Below, piece after piece: positions 61,827 to 64,000 of a DNA stretch of 64,000 bases (the stretch's first letter is position 1; each line of letters starts with the position of its first letter). The notes below the pieces were generated by a model. The model was not told where the DNA came from. It made no database searches and saw nothing but the letters and a program-made list of their open reading frames with translations. The position numbers and the translations under genes are program-made. Source of the stretch: Chryseobacterium gleum (lineage in GTDB: Bacteria; Bacteroidota; Bacteroidia; Flavobacteriales_D; Crocinitomicaceae). The DNA is taken from contig CAMDFN010000006.1 in the NCBI GenBank assembly GCA_945897565.1, positions 40,908-104,907 of the forward strand, written 5' to 3'.

Positions 61827-62725
61827 GACATTGTTTTTAATAATTCAATAAAACGATCTGAGCGATCAAAGACATAAATGAATTGGATGATCGGTAAATA
61901 AACAAACGAAGCGAACATGAGTTTACGCGCATCGGAAGTTTCACAACTATGGTACAATTTATAAGATAAATAAAAGAACCAAATACCCATGACGCTGGCG
62001 ATGATGAGCGTGATATAGCCGGTCCAGCCGAGGATCCAGGGCATGAGGCTAAATGGGATAAGCGCTAGCGAATAAACCATAATTTGAAAGGCAGAAGCTT
62101 TGCCTTTACCGCTTTTGGAAGGCAGTAAAGAAAAACCTGCTTTTTTGTAGTCGTCGAAGAGCACCCAAGCAATGGCCCAAAAGTGTGGAAATTGCCATGT
62201 AAACTGAACAAAGAATAAAATACCTGGGATAAATCCAAAGGAGTTGGTAGCGGCTATTGCGCCCAAAAACGGAGGAATGGCACCGGGAAAAGCACCCACA
62301 AAAACCGCCCAGGGAGTAATTTGCTTGAGTGGTGTGTAGATGAAGACGTAGCTTAAAAAGGCAAAAACGCCTAGAAGTGCGCACTTGAGATTGATCAGAT
62401 AAAGCAGATAGGTGCCGAGTAAAAGGAAGAGGATGACAGTTATGTAAGCCTCTTTGAGTTGCATTTGACCTGTTGGCAAAGGCCTGCGATTGGTGCGGTT
62501 CATGATTTGGTCGAGGTCGCGCTCCCAAATTTGATTGGCGCCGTTAGAAGCGCCTGTTACGAGCGTGCCGCCTAGCATGAGGTAGGTAATTTCGAGCCAG
62601 TTTTGCCCGCCGGCAAAAAGATAACCACTCAGTGCCGAAAGAATGACTAGAAACGAAAGGCGAAACTTGGTAAAAACCAAGTAGGTTTTGAACTTTGATG
62701 GCGGTTTTAAAGTAGCGTCGGACAT
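61823..62725 (-). CDS. ctaB: Heme O synthase (protoheme IX farnesyltransferase)
   Basis: A 300-residue UbiA-family polytopic enzyme (seven to nine helices). It attaches a farnesyl tail to heme B to form heme O, the precursor of heme A for the oxidase. The prenyl-diphosphate-binding Asp motifs are NGANQIWERDLDQIMNRTNRRPLPTG (first) and AWVLFDDYKKAGFSLLP (second). It is the first gene of the oxidase operon and has a TAnnTTTG promoter 5 bases before its ATG, right after the stop of the small upstream gene. Confidence 0.96.
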   Translation of the reverse strand: MSDATLKPPSKFKTYLVFTKFRLSFLVILSALSGYLFAGGQNWLEITYLMLGGTLVTGASNGANQIWERDLDQIMNRTNRRPLPTGQMQLKEAYITVILFLLLGTYLLYLINLKCALLGVFAFLSYVFIYTPLKQITPWAVFVGAFPGAIPPFLGAIAATNSFGFIPGILFFVQFTWQFPHFWAIAWVLFDDYKKAGFSLLPSKSGKGKASAFQIMVYSLALIPFSLMPWILGWTGYITLIIASVMGIWFFYLSYKLYHSCETSDARKLMFASFVYLPIIQFIYVFDRSDRFIELLKTMS

Positions 62726-62730
62726 TGTTA

Positions 62731-62738
62731 CAAAATTA
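62731..62738 (-). promoter_or_regulatory. -7 promoter element (TAATTTTG) of the ctaB oxidase operon
   Basis: TAnnTTTG on the minus strand, 5 bases before the ATG at 62725: near-leaderless transcript predicted. Confidence 0.55.
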
Positions 62739-62740
62739 CG

Positions 62741-63103
62741 TCAAATACTCTCGGTAATTTCATGGTAATATTCATTTTTGATGAAATAATCTAAGAGCCC
62801 TTCTTTGAGCAAATGTTGTTGTTGCTGGTGGTCGAGCGCCGGAAGCTGATGGTTGAGTGTGTAGTGTGGCCAGAGGTCGGCATCGCGTCCATCGAAGGTG
62901 TAGTAGCCGTAGGGTTCTAAGAGTGTGCAAATAGCGATGTGCATGAGCTCCAGTTTTTGTTGTTTAGAAAACGTTTGGTGCCCCATGCCGAGTTCGTTGA
63001 CGCCCACCAAAAATAAGAATGTAGACATGTCCATTCCTGGGCCGAAGTCTATTTCGAGGTGTTTTTGAAGTTTTTGAAAGCGGAGTTCGATGTCGTGATC
63101 CAT
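62741..63103 (-). CDS. Conserved Bacteroidota protein of unknown function
   Basis: About 120 residues from the ATG at 63103 (MDHDIELRFQKLQKHL); the longer reading to 63181 lies across the promoter element and a leader not seen in the family. Cytoplasmic, helical, with recurring segments FLFLVGVNELGMG and QKLELMHIAICTLLEPYGYYTF followed by WPHYTLNHQLP, a pattern I have seen conserved in Flavobacteriia next to oxidase genes; no function is known. The high His content toward the end (HQQQQHLLKEG, EYYHEI) may be chance. Confidence 0.8.
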   Translation of the reverse strand: MDHDIELRFQKLQKHLEIDFGPGMDMSTFLFLVGVNELGMGHQTFSKQQKLELMHIAICTLLEPYGYYTFDGRDADLWPHYTLNHQLPALDHQQQQHLLKEGLLDYFIKNEYYHEITESI

Positions 63104-63107
63104 GCTG

Positions 63108-63115
63108 CAAAAATA
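63108..63115 (-). promoter_or_regulatory. -7 promoter element (TATTTTTG) of the 120-residue gene
   Basis: TAnnTTTG on the minus strand, 4 bases before the ATG at 63103: predicted leaderless. Confidence 0.5.
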
Positions 63116-63139
63116 CGCATAGAACGCCGATTGTAGGCA

Positions 63140-63172
63140 CAAAAAAAGGGGCCTCTTTCGAAAGCCCCTCCT
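63140..63172 (-). terminator. Terminator of the T9SS repeat protein gene
   Basis: On the minus strand AGGGGC, an eleven-base inner region containing TTTCGAAA, GCCCCT, then a run of T. Lies between the secreted-protein stop and the next gene. Confidence 0.8.
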
Positions 63173-63189
63173 TTTCATCAATCAACTTC

Positions 63190-64000
63190 TTATTTTTTCA
63201 CAAATTGCTTGCTGCTGTTACCAGCAGTTGTGACAACTTGGATGGTGTAGATACCTGCTTTGAGGTCGTCTACGCTGATTTCTTGAGTAAGACCGTTGCC
63301 AACAAATGTTGCAACTACTTTACCTGTGAGGTCAACGATACGGATTTGTTGCATCGCTTCAGTAGCTTGAACAGTCATGATGCTGTTTACTGGGTTAGGG
63401 TAGATAGAAACAGATGTAGTAGCTTCGCCGATACCAGCAACACAATCTGCACAGCTTTCCCAACATACTTCTGCAACAGTTGCTGCTGCAGCAACAGTGT
63501 AAGAGCGGTTTGTGAAACCACCGTTAGTTACTGTACAAGGCTCACCACCAACAAACATTTCTTGGTCATTCCAACCGTCAACAGTAAATTTATATTCGAT
63601 AGCGCCTAAACCTAGTGGAAGTGTAACATTCCAAACGTTGTCGCCGTTGGCGTCTGTCATTGGGGTACAAGTACCACACCAGCCGTTGAAAGTACCATTT
63701 AAGAATACGCCAGCAGCGGTAGAACCACCTGCAGCAATGTAGTCATTCATGTCTACAGCGAAAGCAACATCGTTTGTACAAATATTACAGCTTGCAAAGC
63801 ATACGTTAGGTAAAGTAACGTCGCCAGCAACTACGTGGTAACGGTTGTTGAAACCATCGTTGATTGGGTCAATACAAGTTTCAGAACCTGTGAATTCTTC
63901 TTGTGCGTTCCAACCGTCAATTGTGAATTTGTATTCAATAGCACCAGGTGAAAGTGGAAGGGTTACTTCCCACATGCCGTTGCCCATGTCTGTCATTGGG
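63190..64000 (-). CDS. T9SS type A sorted protein with repeats (N-terminus outside window)
   Basis: The frame remains open to the right edge, so only the last 270 residues are visible. They comprise about two and a half copies of a ~90-residue module (PMTDANGDNVWNVTLPLGLGAIEYKFTVDGWNDQEMF; cysteines paired in CFASCNIC, CGTC and CWESCADC) that resembles glycogen-binding-like/AMPK-CBM48 repeats. A type A C-terminal sorting domain follows (YPNPVNSIMTVQA...IVDLTGKVVATF...LKAGIYTIQVVT...KQFVKK). The protein should be secreted through T9SS and possibly bound to LPS. Repeated Cys suggests disulfide-stapled modules; a carbohydrate ligand is inference. Confidence 0.9.
   Translation of the reverse strand, partial: PMTDMGNGMWEVTLPLSPGAIEYKFTIDGWNAQEEFTGSETCIDPINDGFNNRYHVVAGDVTLPNVCFASCNICTNDVAFAVDMNDYIAAGGSTAAGVFLNGTFNGWCGTCTPMTDANGDNVWNVTLPLGLGAIEYKFTVDGWNDQEMFVGGEPCTVTNGGFTNRSYTVAAAATVAEVCWESCADCVAGIGEATTSVSIYPNPVNSIMTVQATEAMQQIRIVDLTGKVVATFVGNGLTQEISVDDLKAGIYTIQVVTTAGNSSKQFVKK

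Overview
The window is a chromosomal segment of a Bacteroidota, most likely a marine or freshwater member of the Flavobacteriia. Evidence for this: two secreted proteins with type IX secretion (T9SS) C-terminal sorting domains; lineage families such as DUF4175, DUF4403, DUF4296 and choice-of-anchor L; a very short F1 epsilon subunit encoded with atpD away from the rest of the ATP synthase; two subunit III genes in the cytochrome oxidase cluster; and the Bacteroidetes promoter element TAnnTTTG, which recurs at the expected place in front of many genes. Nearly every base is coding, with dense 1-20 nt overlaps. I see no prophage, IS element, CRISPR array, tRNA or rRNA.

Layout. 0-9.3 kb: end of an unknown gene, a LysE-type exporter, a FecA-like TonB receptor behind an inverted-repeat operator candidate, an RND exporter, an orphan paaZ and rseP. 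9.4-14 kb: polA, a small lipoprotein and an M20 dipeptidase. 14-26.6 kb: a T9SS adhesin-like protein, an orphan peptide-binding protein, tryptophan dioxygenase, a bestrophin channel, a newly read 51-residue membrane protein, the TCA genes fumC and icd, three envelope proteins and rpiB. 26.6-33.3 kb: a 548-base AT-rich intergenic region that looks like the chromosomal origin (two inverted DnaA boxes, a five-unit DnaA-trio and an AT-only-like unwinding stretch), then DUF4175, an anti-sigma-type ATPase, ybeY, two perfect parS sites and mnmG. 33.4-38.1 kb: dehydrogenase, S4 RNA-binding protein, YjbR, fatty-acid desaturase and ABC exporter. 38.2-46.9 kb: rbfA, a LolC/E-type permease that appears to start with ATT, atpDC, uppS-bamA-skp-skp and murI. 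46.9-51 kb: DUF4296, pyrC, dolichol-phosphate-mannose-synthase-like glycosyltransferase, rplY and prs. 51-54.7 kb: ABC exporter, cytoplasmic NMT1-like protein and secreted propeller protein. 54.8-64 kb: a 36-residue membrane protein, ctpA, dCMP deaminase and the cytochrome oxidase assembly operon (ctaB, two subunit III genes, subunit IV, two SCO proteins, DUF420), ending with a truncated T9SS repeat protein.

How the genes fit together. Most are housekeeping: replication, respiration (oxidase assembly, ATP synthase, TCA enzymes), envelope biogenesis (UppS lipid carrier, BamA plus two Skp-like chaperones, MurI, RseP, LolC/E-like permease, RND and ABC exporters) and nucleotide synthesis (PyrC, Prs, dCMP deaminase). 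The most valuable signal is the origin/centromere region at 26.6-31.4 kb. Other items worth attention are the repeat-bearing inserts in both oxidase subunit III proteins, a recurrent pattern of promoters placed 4-5 nt before the start codon (apparent leaderless mRNAs), the ATT start, and two small membrane proteins.
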